The translations under genes and the position numbers were made by a program. From NCBI GenBank assembly GCA_002794785.1, contig NBBA01000009.1:1-64000 (forward strand): a stretch of 64,000 bases of DNA, written 5' to 3'. The stretch's first letter is position 1. Every line of letters starts with the position of its first letter. The notes beneath the pieces were generated by a model. The model was not told the DNA's origin. It searched no databases and saw nothing but the letters and a program-made list of their open reading frames with translations. This DNA comes from Coniferiporia sulphurascens (taxonomy: Eukaryota > Basidiomycota > Agaricomycetes > Hymenochaetales > Hymenochaetaceae). Shown here piece by piece: positions 31,631-42,799 of the stretch.

Positions 31631-32456
31631 CTATCAGCAGTCACCCAGGTCCCCTGCCACACCGGTCCCTATGGGGGCTACTGGTTGAGTTTTGACTCAG
31701 CCTACCGGTGCAGGCATGGCTTGATCTCGCACTGCAGGTGGCATAACCACCCCCCATGGCCTGTGCAGTCAACTGCCCACATCCTAGGCGGCTGTAGCAC
31801 CTTCCACCTGTGGATATGGCATGTATGGCCACCTTGGGACCCTCTCCCAGTCCACCACTCGGAGTGGGCTGATGAAAACCGACTCCCAGTTTTGTGCCGT
31901 TGGCTAAAGCTGACAGGGCACCTTAACCGCCTTTCTGACTGTGCCGCAGGTGCCATCCGGCTGTCATTTGCCACAATGGACCTAGATGGCCACCCAACCG
32001 ATGAAGATATGGACTTGGACCTCCTACAGGATTACATGCGTTGTATGCTTGGACCTCGAACTCCGGACTCGGACCCAGCCCTTTTGGAGCTATCAGGTAT
32101 GCTCCCTCCTTTTCCTTCCAACTAGCGCCCATCCTTTGAATTCCTACAAGATATGTCTCGGCCAGTGCTCTTGCCCTCCCTTTCCACTTCTAAGCTTCTT
32201 ACTTTAACCTGCCCTCATCCACTTGGTTTGTTCATAGTGATATGTATCCCTCCTTCTCCCCTTCCCTCTTACTAAATAGGGGCTCTTCACACTTTGGCAC
32301 CCTTCAGGGAGCAGAGCCCCTGCCCAGTTTTGTGCAATGCACAATGACGGGCGCCTCTGTTGTTATGTAGTTAGGGCCCCCCCTTTGGGGGGGCAGCTTG
32401 TAATTATGTAATACTGCAGGAATAATAATAATAAAAAATAATAAAAAATAATAAAA

Positions 32457-35242
32457 GGTGTCCCAGCCATCATAGCCAGTACATTGCCACAGGGGGTGGA
32501 AGTGGAGGCACTCTGTCTTGGCGGCTTCGATGTTGAGGCCAATGGTGCCAAAGAGGGTGTTGAGTTGTTGGTAGGCATGGGCAAGGGTGTGGCAGTTGGA
32601 TGCCACTGAGGGACCTACGCAAATAAGTAAATGGTCATCAACATATGCCAGGGTGGTGGTGCCGGCTTGGTGAAAGTGCCGGAGGACCACCCCCGCAAAT
32701 ATAGTTGACAGGATGGGGGAGACTGGCGATCCCTGGGGGGTGCCAAAGTCGGGTTTAGGGGTGGTAGGGAGGGTGGTGCCATCGAATGCGATGGTGACCT
32801 GCCGGTCCGTCATGAAGGATAAGCACCAGTCGGCCATGTCTGGTGCACAACCGAGATCCAACAATTGTCAGTGGAGGAGTTGGGGGTGCACCTGTTAAGC
32901 TCAATGGTTACTTGGTGATCGATGTCGGGGCTTCCTGATTGTCAAGGCTGATGGTGATGACAACGAGGCTTCCTAGATGTTGTAAGTCGAAGGTGATCGT
33001 CGGTGGGGCTTCCTGATCGACGATGTGGACGTGGTAGGCTTCTTAGCATAGTCTGGTTACGATGAAGTGACTAGTGGCTCAACGGCACACAGTAAACTGG
33101 TGGTAGCAGATAATGGGCTTGTATGAACAAAGAGCATAAGCTTAGGGCTTGTGCTACTGAAGTTACATGCTTATATGCTACTCTATGTGTTTGCTACTGT
33201 AGCAACTTGGTTAGGTGTGTTTACATGACTATGGAAGGTCATGGAAACTCAAGGAAGGCCTTGGTAATACAAGTATGGTGATCAGTAAGCAAAGCATGTC
33301 ATGATGGTGCAATAAGGCGTCATCATGGCGTCTTATGGTGCAGGGCGAATAAGGATGAGTAAGGCAGAGAAAATGGGGAGTTGCGCTGACTGATGATGAC
33401 AAAGCAGAAGTGAGTCAGCGCAATAAGGGGAAAGTAAAGGAAAATTGTAACAGCACCAAGTCGAAAAAACCCTGGATGTTGACTGCTAGGACTGAACAGA
33501 CAAGGCCCTCTGAGTGGGCATGCTCTGCAATCTGTAAGAGGTGTTGGGCGGTGTCATAGACTGAATGGCCTTGATGCCCCCCATATTGGTTAGGCGGCAG
33601 CCAGTCCCGTGTGTTAGCAAGGAACTGGAGCCAGTTAGTGATTATCTTTTTGAGGAGTTTTCCTAGGGTCTCCTTGAGAGTGATGGGCCAGTATGAGCAC
33701 AGTGAGAAGGGGTCCTTCTTGTTAGGCTTCCTGAGCATCACCACCTTTGCTGCCCGCTAGCACTCAGGGTGGTGCCCCAAGTGCAGACAGTCGTTGAAAA
33801 GCGATAGTATCTCGTTGGGGTAAGCATCCATGACCCGTTTCAGAGGGTGGTAACCTATTCCCAAGAGGCCTGGTGCCAACAAGTTGGATGTATCGGCCAG
33901 TGCCCCCATAAGCCCCATGAGGAGGATGAGCAGGGCAGCTGGTTGAGGTGGTGGCAGTGGGGTGGTGGCCGCTGCCTGGGGTGGGGGGGGGCATGAAGAA
34001 GGTTTCATGAAACAGCTCACCTTTTTCATTGTCCATCTGGGTGAAGGAGCTGTCTCGTCGTTCAAGCGGGGGGATAGGGGTGGGTCAGTTGCCGAGGCCT
34101 CGTTTGGTCCAGTTCCAAATGTTGGAGGCATCCGCTTCCGATGCCTGGTCAGCGTAGAACTGCTGTTTGGCCGTCCTAATGCCTCTTTTGAAGGTGCGTC
34201 TAGCTGAGGATCGCTGGAGGGGGGTGGTGGCCGTCTGTATGGCGGATAGGAGGGTCTTGCAGTGGGGTGACCACCATGGGACTTCCGTTTTCGATGGCTT
34301 GGAGAGGTGGGTGAACGGCTGTAGGGCAGCGACCATAGAGTCAACGACCGCCTTCGCTTTGATGTCTAGGGCATGGGTGTCAAGCCCCAGTAGGCAGAAG
34401 GCTTCTTCGAGTAGAGGGAAGGTGATGTCAGTCCATTCCTCCTTGTCAGCTGGTAGCAGCTGGTGTGTCTTTAGGGCAGGAGGGGGGGGCCGAAATGGCA
34501 GTGACCATCGCAGGATGGCGTGGTCGGACAATGGTGAAGGGTCGGAGGTAGCCGAGTCTAGAATAGAGTCAGGGTTAACTGCAGGTGGGGCCCAGATCAT
34601 GTCGATGGGGCAACAACGTTGAGTGCCATTGGGCTGCAAGTCAGAGTCAGGGAGGTGGGCAGGGGCCAGGCCGTGTCCACGGAAGTAGTCATCGAGGGGT
34701 TGCGCCCCCAAATTGTCTTGTCATGGGACTGAGAATTCGGACCACATGTGGTGGTGACGGTTGAAGTCGCCTGCCATGAGTAGAGTGGTGGCTAGCACCG
34801 AGGGGAGTGAAAACAAAAAGGACTCACCTGGGTACTGGGAGGAGGCATTCTCTCAATCCGGGGGGTGCATTCTGTAGTAATTGCACACCTGGAGGGTGAG
34901 TTGGGATCGTACCTCCACTGTCAGTACATCGGTGCCATGGGATGTGGCTCCGAGAATCGACCATGAGGTAGGGTGGAGGGCCCTGGATACGTATGTGACT
35001 ACCTGAGGACGGACCTCTGGTGGTAGGACAGGTACATAGCCTGGGATGGTAGGGACATTGAGGACCGGGGTGCCATTCGGGTTGGTGAGTGAGGGTTGCA
35101 GGCCTATTTGGTACCAGGGCAGTTCCTGGATAAGAATTAGGTGTGGGGGGGAGGGGTCAGTTGTAAGGACAGGAATTAGGGAATGTATCGCCGCTAGTGA
35201 GCAGGTGGCATTCCACTGCAAGATAGAGAGTGTTTCTATCAT
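32457..35242 (-). pseudogene. LINE ORF2 (L9): endonuclease and RT
   Basis: Opens MIETLSILQWNATCSLAAIH; endonuclease includes LIQELPWYQIG and AGDFNRHHH (catalytic Asp kept). TGA at 34853-34855 is shared in position with L8 and L16. The linker to RT shifts frame near 34090 and 33760. RT shows LGKLLKKIITNWLQFL, LAVNIQGFFDLV, the solo LTR, then DFGTPQGSPVSPILS and an intact YVDDHLL. Stops after the thumb start. Confidence 0.82.
32893..33452 (-). mobile_element. Solo LTR 7 of the element-A family (560 bp)
   Basis: GCACC duplicated at 32888-32892 and 33453-33457; in the RT domain of L9. Shares rare variants (TTACTTGGTGATC, GATTGTCAAGG, TTTACATGACTATGG) with the solo LTR at 54789, so the two form a subfamily. 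Confidence 0.93.
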
Positions 35243-37248
35243 ATTTCCTCCATCTGTTTGTCAGTGGGGTCGGCAGTGAGGGCCTCTTCGATTTGGCGGT
35301 AGCGCCTCTCCTTAGGGCAGGCCGGTAGGGTGACGGGGTGGTCGCCTTTGCAGTTAATGCATTGGCAGGGGTGGGGACATGTGTCGCCTTCAGGCACTGC
35401 GTCAGTTGCGCAGTGGGCGCATGATTTGCGGTGATTGTGGGTCAGATGGGCACCTGCACAATCAGCGCAGCAGGGTTGGGCTCGGCATCCCTTGGTTCCA
35501 TGGCCCAGGCCCTGACACCACTCACATTGGGTGAGGGTGGGGCAGACGGGTGGGACCGAGAGGCGGAGGGCGGATCCAAACATCCAGACACAGGGTCTCT
35601 TGAGGATGTGTTCACGGATGGACCCATCAGAGTCAACAAAGGAGAAGACCACTGGGCACCTGTTGAGTGTCGGCAGGTGGTCCTCAGTGGTGGCAAAGTG
35701 TGGGGTGACTACAAAGTCAAGGTTGCGGAGTGCCGGGTTGTGCCGGATTTCGGCCATGAGGGCCTTCTCAGTGATGGTGTGTCCATTTTGGCCAAACAGG
35801 AAGTCCTTGCAGGGCACCATAGAGATGTGGAGGGCAGACTGGGGATGGACTCTGGAGGGGGTCAGGGAGAAAGCAGTTGGGATGGTAATTTCCTCTGCAA
35901 TGCACTCTGTGTGCATGTGGGAAGTGTAGGCCACAGAGTGACAATCAATGATCATTTCCGTGGTCGGGTTAGCAGAAGATGGGCATGCTGCAAATGTGGT
36001 CACAATGTTCCCCTTCATGTTATATGAAGAGGAGAGGACCAGGACTTGGTCTGCAGTGGGGAGGGAGGCAAAGAACTCACAGGACATTTTTGTCAGGGCC
36101 ATTGCTGACTTCTGGTTTTTGGCCCGTATGCTGATGGTTGGTGTGAGGACCAAGGTTGGGTCCTTGGCATACATTGTGGGTGGGGGGGGGCACCTTACAC
36201 TGGCACTTCTTCTTCTTCTGTGCCAGGTTGATGACCGCTCCAGCAGCCAGGGCCACTGGGGTGGGGTTGGTGGTTGTCAGGGGGGCCACTGATGTGGCCA
36301 CTTGTGCATAGGAGGTGGGGGCGGCTGTGTTGGCGGTTTGCTGTTGTTGTTGTTGCTGCTGTTGTTGGGGGGTGGGCCTAGAACTGATGGAAGCCATCTG
36401 ATGTGAAATAGAAGCTACATCAGTAGTCAGGTGCTTGACTGCATCAGTCAGCGCCCTCATTTCTGGGGTCACAGAGGTGGTGGCGGGGGTCCTGGTGGTG
36501 GCCAGGGGTTCTGCTGGGGGCGAGTTGGGGCGAAGGGTTCTGGGAGGGCAATTACTTTCCCCCTCTTTGCGAAGTTGTAGGCCATCTCTGCGTTGTGGAG
36601 AATGAGGTGGTGGGGGTCCTTCTTTTCCTCTGCTAGGCGGGCTAGGGTCTGCTGTACATTCCAGAGGAGGTCGCCAACAAGCTGTGCCGCCTTGATGTCA
36701 GTATCGATGGTGGAGGCGTCTGCTGTTTCTTTGTCGAAATCTTCCAGGGTGTGAGAGAGGGAGTACATGAACCCTGAGGTGTGGGGTTCATAGTTTGAGG
36801 TACTGAGGGCTGCTCTTGGGGTGAGCGGCGACATGGTGGCAGAGGAACGTTTCCATCCGAGGCTTGCGCCTCCCACCTGTTGCGGAGGAGTATGGGGGTC
36901 GACCGCCATCTCTGGGGCCATCTTGCCGAATTTGTTGGAGCCGTGGATCGATCTGACTGAGGAGGCTGGAGAGCCTGCGTGGGATGCGTGCCTCGACTTG
37001 TTGGATACTTGGGCAGTGAAGTTGTAGGCCAACACCAATTGGGAGTCGTCAAAGGCTGGGGAGGGGGTGAGGATGTCCGGTGAGGATGTCGGGGCCTGGA
37101 GGGGGTTGGTGGTGGGGGTGGTGGGGGCTGTTCCGTGAAGGGCGGTGGCTCTGGCAGCCTGGTCAGCAGCATTGCCGGCCAATGAGGGTGGTGGGAGGGG
37201 TTGTTGAGTACAATGAAGGGCTCCATGGTAATCACTTGGGTTCGACAT
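35239..37248 (-). pseudogene. LINE ORF1 (gag-like) of L9
   Basis: MSNPSDYHGALHCTQQPLPP start, 260 open codons to 36469, then two frame changes (near 36470 and 36160) before the C-terminal 311-codon frame. Contains FTAQVSNKSRHASHAGSPAS, a ten-Gln run, a Lys-rich segment (QKKKKCQCKV), the core domain, CEWCQGLGHGTKGC and two further Cys/His clusters. Among the recognised ORF1 copies this is the only one without a stop in the first 20 codons. Confidence 0.82.
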
Positions 37249-37303
37249 GGGGGAGTTTTAGCTGCCTGCACTAGTCGATGGTGGTGGTTACTGGTCAAGA
37301 AGG

Positions 37304-37389
37304 GCATGTTGTCTTGTCTCTACCTCGTTTCTACTCGGTCGATCCTCATTGATCGCTTATTAAGCCTTACCTAATCAGTAGGCTTAACA
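37304..37389 (+). repeat. Truncated 5' LTR remnant of element B
   Basis: The last ~80 bp before the element-B primer-binding site, ending GGCTTAACA like the element-A LTR end (GAGCTTAACA). Its left part is lost at the L9 5' end. Most of the remnant does not resemble the A LTR, so B is a different family. Confidence 0.55.
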
Positions 37390-37391
37390 CT

Positions 37392-37402
37392 AGCACAAGC
37401 TT
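37392..37402 (+). promoter_or_regulatory. Self-primer-type binding site of element B
   Basis: AGCACAAGCTT, 2 nt after the LTR end, identical in sequence and spacing to element A although the LTRs differ. Confidence 0.6.
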
Positions 37403-37474
37403 TCCAATACCTCGCCAACACATCAGTGTTTAGGTGACCCCCAATAGCCCAACACAAGTTCAAAACCAATCCCA

Positions 37475-38707
37475 TTGCCTCCTGAAGATGTTGTTTGGGA
37501 TCCTGGTTTCGAAGTTTTCATCCTACCTAAAAAGGGAGCCTTAGGAATCAACAAATACTATTACTTTAACATCAAAGACAACAAGTGGAGATATCACAAC
37601 AACCCAAGTACCACCAGGAAGGACCTCCTCCTTCACACTCCAAACTACCAGGAACATTGGCCAGAAACCCAAACTATATCAGTACTCAGAGGAGGGAAAG
37701 GAAAAAGCGCACTCTCTAGACCACCATCACCTACACCACCGCCAACACCTCTGACTCGACCAACTACACCAGTCATGGCTGATAAAGAACTCAAAATTGG
37801 AGCTCCTAAAGCATTTGACGGAGTTAAATCCGAAGATGCACATGCATTCCTGCGCATCTGTCAAGATCAATTCTTACTAGCACCCAAAAAATTCAATGAT
37901 GACACCAAGAAAATTTTATATGCACAATCATACATGTATGATGGCAAAGCAGCCTCCTTTGTAAATGACATGTCAACTGTTGCCCATGAACTAGACGCAA
38001 ACAAGAAAGCGATTGGTTATGGCACATGGGATGCATGGAAAAAAGCATTTATGGACACATTTATCACCACCAGTGAGGCCGAAGACACCAGACAAGAACT
38101 TCTCCATATTAGACAAGGTCAAGATTTGGCAGACAACTATATCAGTCGCTTCAAATCTGCTGTAATCAAATCTGAGGTTAAAGACGAAAAAGCCCTCATT
38201 ACCATGTTTAAGGAAGGACTTAACAGAGGCTTGCGTATGTGCTTCTATAGTAGGGATACTCTCCCTGATAAACTTGCAACTTGGTACAAAATTTCATCTT
38301 GAATGGACAACCAGTGGCATCAAGGCACCACAGAGTGGAAATCGACCCAACCCAGGGAAAATTGTTTCCGAAAAGCATTTGACAAAACCAACCAACCTTC
38401 CAAGCTTACAGATGAAGAAAGAGCACGTTGCCTTGCTGAAGGCAGATGCCTCACTTGCAGGGAAAAGGGCCATAATGCAAAAGATTGCCCTAAGTACCCT
38501 CGTAACGGCAAATCAGCCGGAAACACCCAGACTGCGGTTCGAAAAGTGGAAGAACCCACTCCTCATATCGTCGAAACGCCTCCACCTCCACCCCCTAAAG
38601 AAGAAACCCCAGAAGACGTCGCTGCAACAATCAAGTGTCTCATGTCATCCCTTTCAAGGAAAGAACAAGAAAAGGTTTTTGAAGCCTTCAATGGAGAGGA
38701 TTTTTAA
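37475..38707 (+). pseudogene. gag: Element B gag with zinc knuckle
   Basis: A single frame of 410 codons with one TGA at 38300-38302. N-terminal MPPEDVVWDPGFEVFILPKK, a Pro-rich linker, a capsid-like domain (MADKELKIGAPKAFDG, GYGTWDAWKKAFMDTFITT, DNYISRFKSAVIKSE) and the nucleocapsid knuckle CLTCREKGHNAKDC (CX2CX4HX4C), ending EAFNGEDF. Alignable with gag of A along its length. The first Met is inferred from the open frame; the TGA aligns near Lys of A. Confidence 0.85.
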
Positions 38708-38727
38708 AGCGGAGGGTCAGACAGACA

Positions 38728-41304
38728 TTGTCCCCTCCAATTTTCATATCAACTGTAATTAATGTGGACCCAAATTCCAAATCAATAAAAATACCCATTG
38801 AAATTCAGTCATATGATAAACTCGTCCCCACACAAGCACTAATTGATTCTGGCGCTGAAGGGCAATTTATTAATTTGTCCTTTATCATTAAACACCAAAT
38901 CCCCACTCACAAACTCGCCAATCCCATCCCAGTCCTTAATGTGGATGGTACTCCCAATAAACAAGGACAAATTACGGACTATACATGGCGATGAATGGTT
39001 ATGGGCGATAAGATGTTCACAGCCAAACTCCTGGTTACAGTGCTTGGAAGCAAAGATCTTATTCTGGGCACCACATGGCTAAAAAATCGTAACCCCCAAA
39101 TTGATTGGCGACAGGCAATGCTTCAAATTGACAAAATTAATCCAGCAACCCAAATGGCACAACAAACTACAAAAAAGGAACTACCATTAGAACAACTGGT
39201 ACCACCACAATACCACGAGTTCCTTCCTTTGTTTGAGAAAAAGAAATCGGAACGATTCCCTCCTTCTCGGCCATATGACCATGCTATTGATTTGAAACCA
39301 AACTTCATACCTTGTGATTGCAAATTGTACCCTCTACCTGCACATCACCAGCAGGCTTTGGATGACTTTTTAGAGGAAAACTTGTGAAAAGGATACATCC
39401 AACCATCCAAGTCCAGAATGGCTTCACCATTTTTCTTTGTTGACAAAAAAGATGCATCATTGCGTGGTATCCAAGACTATCGAGCACTCAATGAAGGGAC
39501 CATTAAAAATGCATATCCCCTTCCCCTTATCTCGGACCTAATGGATCGGCTAAAAGGCGCGAAATACTTCACTAAACTTGATCTGCATAATGGCTACAAC
39601 AATATTCGCATTAAGGAAGGTGACCAGTATAAAGCTGCTTTTAAAACAAACTGTGGATTATTCGAGCCTACTGTCATGTTCTTCAGACTTTGCAATTCAC
39701 TGGCCACATTCCAAGCATTCATGAATGACATCTTCCATATTGTCATCATTGAAGATCTCATCTTGATCTACATGGATGATATCTTGATCTTTTCAGATGA
39801 TCTCGAAGATTTACGTCACAAAACCAGACGTGTTCTCCAGATACTAAAAGATAATGATCTCTATTGCAAACCGGAAAAGTGCCTTTTTGAAGTCAAAGAA
39901 GTCGAATTTCTTGGTGTTATCATTCGCCCTGATACTATTTCCACCAATCCCACAAAACTCACAGGAATTGTTGAGTGGCCCACACCAAAAATGGTCAAAC
40001 AATTGCAAAGTTTCCTTGGATTTTGCAATTTTTATAGACACTTTGTTCCGAATTTTTCGGAAATCACACACCCCCTACATGAGTTAACTTGGAAAGAGAC
40101 TCAATGGCAATGGACTCCAATTCGACAACAGGCATTTGATCAGTTAAAAAAGCAATTTTCCTCTCAACCCACCATCCTGATCCCTGATCCATCCAAACCC
40201 TTTATCATTGAGACAGATGCGTCCAAAGTTGCAACAGGCAGAACATTACTCCAAGCTAATAGTAATGGTGATCTACAACCTTGTGGATTCATTTCTGAGT
40301 CACTTGGTCCTGCGCAACAGCGATATGAAGTTTACAATTGGGAATTCCTTGGGATTATCCGAGCCCTCACGGCATGGCATCATTATCTCCTTGGATCACC
40401 TCATACCACAACCATATGGTGCGATCACAAGAATCTGTCATATTTCAGGGCAGCCAGATGCTTAACTCCTCGGCAATCTCAATGGAATCAACTTTTATCT
40501 GAATACAATGTTATTATAACGCATAAACCGGGTAAATCGATCCCAGGGACAGATGCATTATCTCACAGACCAGATCATGGTGAAGAACCCCCAGAAGAGA
40601 GTGTCCTTCTCCCAGATGCCTTATTCATTGGTGTAATTGATATATCACTTCGAGATGAAATCAAATGGGAACAAGAATTGGATTCACTGGCTAAATCGAT
40701 TTGGCTCGCAAAACAGCACAAACTACCCTCACCCTTTCATTTCTCCCTAGAAGAGTGGGAAGAGAACCAAGATGTTCTCACCTTCAGAGGGAAAGTATAT
40801 GTCCCAGACAATGCAGAATTAAAGTGAAAGATCTTGCAATTATTCCATGATTCGCCATCAATTGGACACTGTGGTGCCTTCCAAACCACCTCAGTCGTTC
40901 GTCAATACTACTGGTGGCCAGGTTTAACTGTCTTCACTCGAAATTACATTGCAGGATGCGCCTCATGCCAACAGATGAAGATCAATACCCATCCCACAGT
41001 ACCATCCTTGTCTCCAATTCCAGCTCATAAAGAAGCGCTTCCATTCCAACACATTGCAATTGACTTTATTATGGATTTACCAAGTTCCTGGTCATATGAT
41101 TCAATAATGGTAATTGTTGATCATGACTCAACAAAAGGCGTTATCTTGGTACCATGCAATAAGACAATCAATGCACTTGGAACAGCCAAACTCTACCATG
41201 ACAACGTGTACAAACACTTCAGATTACCTAAGACTATCATTTCAGATAGAGGACCACAATTCACTTCACAACTTTTCCAGAAGTTGTGTGAAAGATTGGG
41301 GATC
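38728..41304 (+). pseudogene. pol: Element B pol: protease, RT, RNase H, partial integrase
   Basis: One frame broken only by TGA at 38992-38994, 39385-39387 and 40825-40827. Protease ALIDSGAEGQF; RT LDLHNGYNNIRI, FRLCNSLATFQAF and catalytic IYMDDILIF; RNase H IETDASKVATG, YEVYNWEFLGII (catalytic Glu kept), HKNLSYF, GTDALSHR; integrase HHCC (FHDSPSIGHCG...GCASCQ) and core Asp residues in IDFIMDLP and IISDRGPQF. Lost beyond FQKLCERLGI, so the catalytic Glu and any chromodomain are absent. At 40825 element A has Arg (CGG). Confidence 0.9.
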
Positions 41305-42235
41305 TTTTTGTTTATTTATTTATTATTCCTGCAGTATTACATATTTACGGGCTGCCCCCCCAAAGGGGGGGCCTTAACTACATAACAACGGAGGCGCCCA
41401 TCATTGTGCAACACATGAAACTGGGCAGGGGCCCTGCTCCCTGAAGGGTGCCAAGGTGTGAAGGGCCCCTATTAGTACAAAGCCAGAGAGGAAGAAGAAA
41501 GAATACACATCGCTACGACAGTACCAAATGGACGAGGGCAGGCAAAGGAGGTAGCTTAGAATGGAGAAAGGGAGGGTGAGAGCACCAGCCAAGACATATG
41601 ATGAGGAGTCCGAAAGGCATTCACAAATCAGAGAGAAAGGGTGGAAGTGCACCTGAAAGCTCCAAGAGAGCCGGGTCTGAGTCCTGGGTACGGGGTCTGA
41701 GCATACAACGCATGTAGTCCCAAAGGAGGTCCAAGTCCATGTCCTCGTTGGTAGGGTGGCTGTCTAGTTCCATCACGGTGAAGGCCAGATGGATGGTGCT
41801 CATGGTTCTGTCAGAGAGGTGGTTCAGGTACCCTGTCAGCCTAAGCCAGCAGTGCAGAACCGGGATAAGGTTTTCCTCAGCCCACTCTGAGTGGTGGGCT
41901 GGGAGGGGGATTTTGGCTGGCCATACACACTGAATCCATGGGCGGAAAGAGGTGCACCTGCCTAGAATATGAGTGGTCGTCTGCGCAGGCCATGGTGGAT
42001 GGTTATGCCACCTGCAGTGGGAGATCAGGCTGTGTCTGCACTGGTAGGCTGAGTCAAAGCTCAGCCAGTAGCCCCTGTAAGGACTGGCATGGCAGAGGAC
42101 TTGCACTACTGCAGAGAGGTGATGGCGAGGGTGGTCCGTGGAGTGGGTGAGCAGTTTCCATGGGCAACGGGAGGGGATGCCATGTACCGCCAGGTATTTG
42201 TCAGCAGTGGAGGCGAGAGGGTGGGCCAGTGATAG

Positions 42236-42799
42236 TGTTAAGCTCAACGGTTACGTGGTGATCGACGTCGGTGCTTCCTGATCGTCAGGACTGGTGGTTA
42301 CGGCAACAGGGCTTCCTAGATGTCATAAGTCGAAGGTGATCAGTGAGAGGGGCTTCCTGATCGGCGATGTGGACGCAGTAGGCTTCTATAGCGAGTCGGG
42401 TTATGACAAAGCGACTGAGGGCTCAACGGCGCACAGTAGACTGGTGGTAGCAGATAATGGGCTTGTATGAACAAAGAGCACAAGCTTAGGGCTTGTGCTA
42501 CTGAAGTTACATGCTTATATGCTACTCTATGTGTTTGCTACTGTAGCAACTTGGTTAGGTGTGTTTACCAGACTATGGAAGGTCCTGGAAACTCAAGGAA
42601 GGCCTTGGTAATACAAGTACAGTGATCAGTAAGCAAAGCACGTCATGATGGTGTAATAAGGTGTCATCATGGCGTCTTATGGCGCAAGGCGAAATAAGGA
42701 TGAGTAAGGCAGAGAAATGGGGGAGTTGCGCTGACTGATGATGATGAAGAGGAAGTGAGTCAGCGCAAAATAGGGGAAGGGTAAAGGGAAATTGTAACA
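42236..42799 (-). mobile_element. LTR 8 of the element-A family with mismatched flanks (564 bp)
   Basis: TG...CA termini as in the others, but the adjacent pentamers are GATAG (42231-42235) and GATGG (42800-42804). They belong to LINE positions far apart (RNase H and RT). Best explained by recombination between two LTRs inserted at different sites of the same LINE, deleting what lay between. Confidence 0.88.

Larger units (their letters stand above)
19402..32125 (+). pseudogene. LINE ORF2 of L8: endonuclease, RT, RNase H (split by three insertions)
   Basis: Starts at the ATGA overlap. Segments: 19402-19739 and 20281-20465 endonuclease (LIQEPPWYQIGL; AGNFNRHHH), with TGA at 20334-20336; 20478-21606 linker and RT start; a one-base shift in a G-run at 21607; 21608-22620 RT with VVDIQGFFDLVHP, GTPQGSPVSPI and YVNNHLL (both motif-C Asp are Asn); 22720-23146 RNase H (VFTDGSCID); then element A; 30764-31072 RNase H end; the solo LTR; 31636-32125 C-terminal domain. 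The linker Arg is TGA at 22669-22671. Dead copy. Confidence 0.85.
16784..32456 (+). mobile_element. LINE copy L8, full-length (~6.38 kb) but split by four insertions
   Basis: The 5' end TCCTTCTTGACCAGTAACCA matches that of L16. ORF1 begins at 16840 and ORF2 at 19402; the stem-loop is at 32376-32394 and the tail at 32421-32456. Subtracting the solo LTRs at 17701, 19740 and 31073, element A at 23147-30758 and one copy of each 5-bp duplication leaves 6381 bp, against 6377 bp for intact L16. No target duplication is visible: the left flank is L6 and the right flank L9. Confidence 0.88.
32457..37303 (-). mobile_element. LINE copy L9 (5'-complete, 3' part missing)
   Basis: Minus-strand LINE whose 5' end (CCCTTCTTGACCAGTAACCA on minus, near 37303) agrees with L8 and L16. 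Contains ORF1, the ATGA junction at 35239-35242, endonuclease and RT to GYDGWDT, where it is cut by the end of L8 at 32456. Holds a solo LTR at 32893-33452. The missing 3' third is not found adjacent, so sequence has been lost. Confidence 0.85.
37304..41304 (+). mobile_element. Ty3/gypsy retrotransposon element B, truncated at both ends
   Basis: Plus strand: LTR remnant, primer-binding site 37392-37402, gag 37475-38707 and pol 38728-41304. It breaks off in integrase at ERLGI, where the tail of LINE L10 starts (41305). No second half appears right of L10, so the element is chimeric or partly deleted. Its base composition is more AT-rich than the LINEs around it. Confidence 0.88.

Noticed and set aside
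35431..36027. Long antisense ORFs over LINE gag and RT (for example 35431-36027, 4085-4582, 18716-19315)
   Set aside because: GC-rich coding sequence leaves the opposite strand open. The frames recur antisense to each LINE copy, contain no starts in context and show no independent motifs.
25314..40827. TGA as a recoded sense codon in the Ty3/gypsy elements
   Set aside because: The TGA positions differ between A and B and coincide with Arg codons where alignable. True ORF ends also use TGA in the LINEs. CpG decay explains them without recoding.
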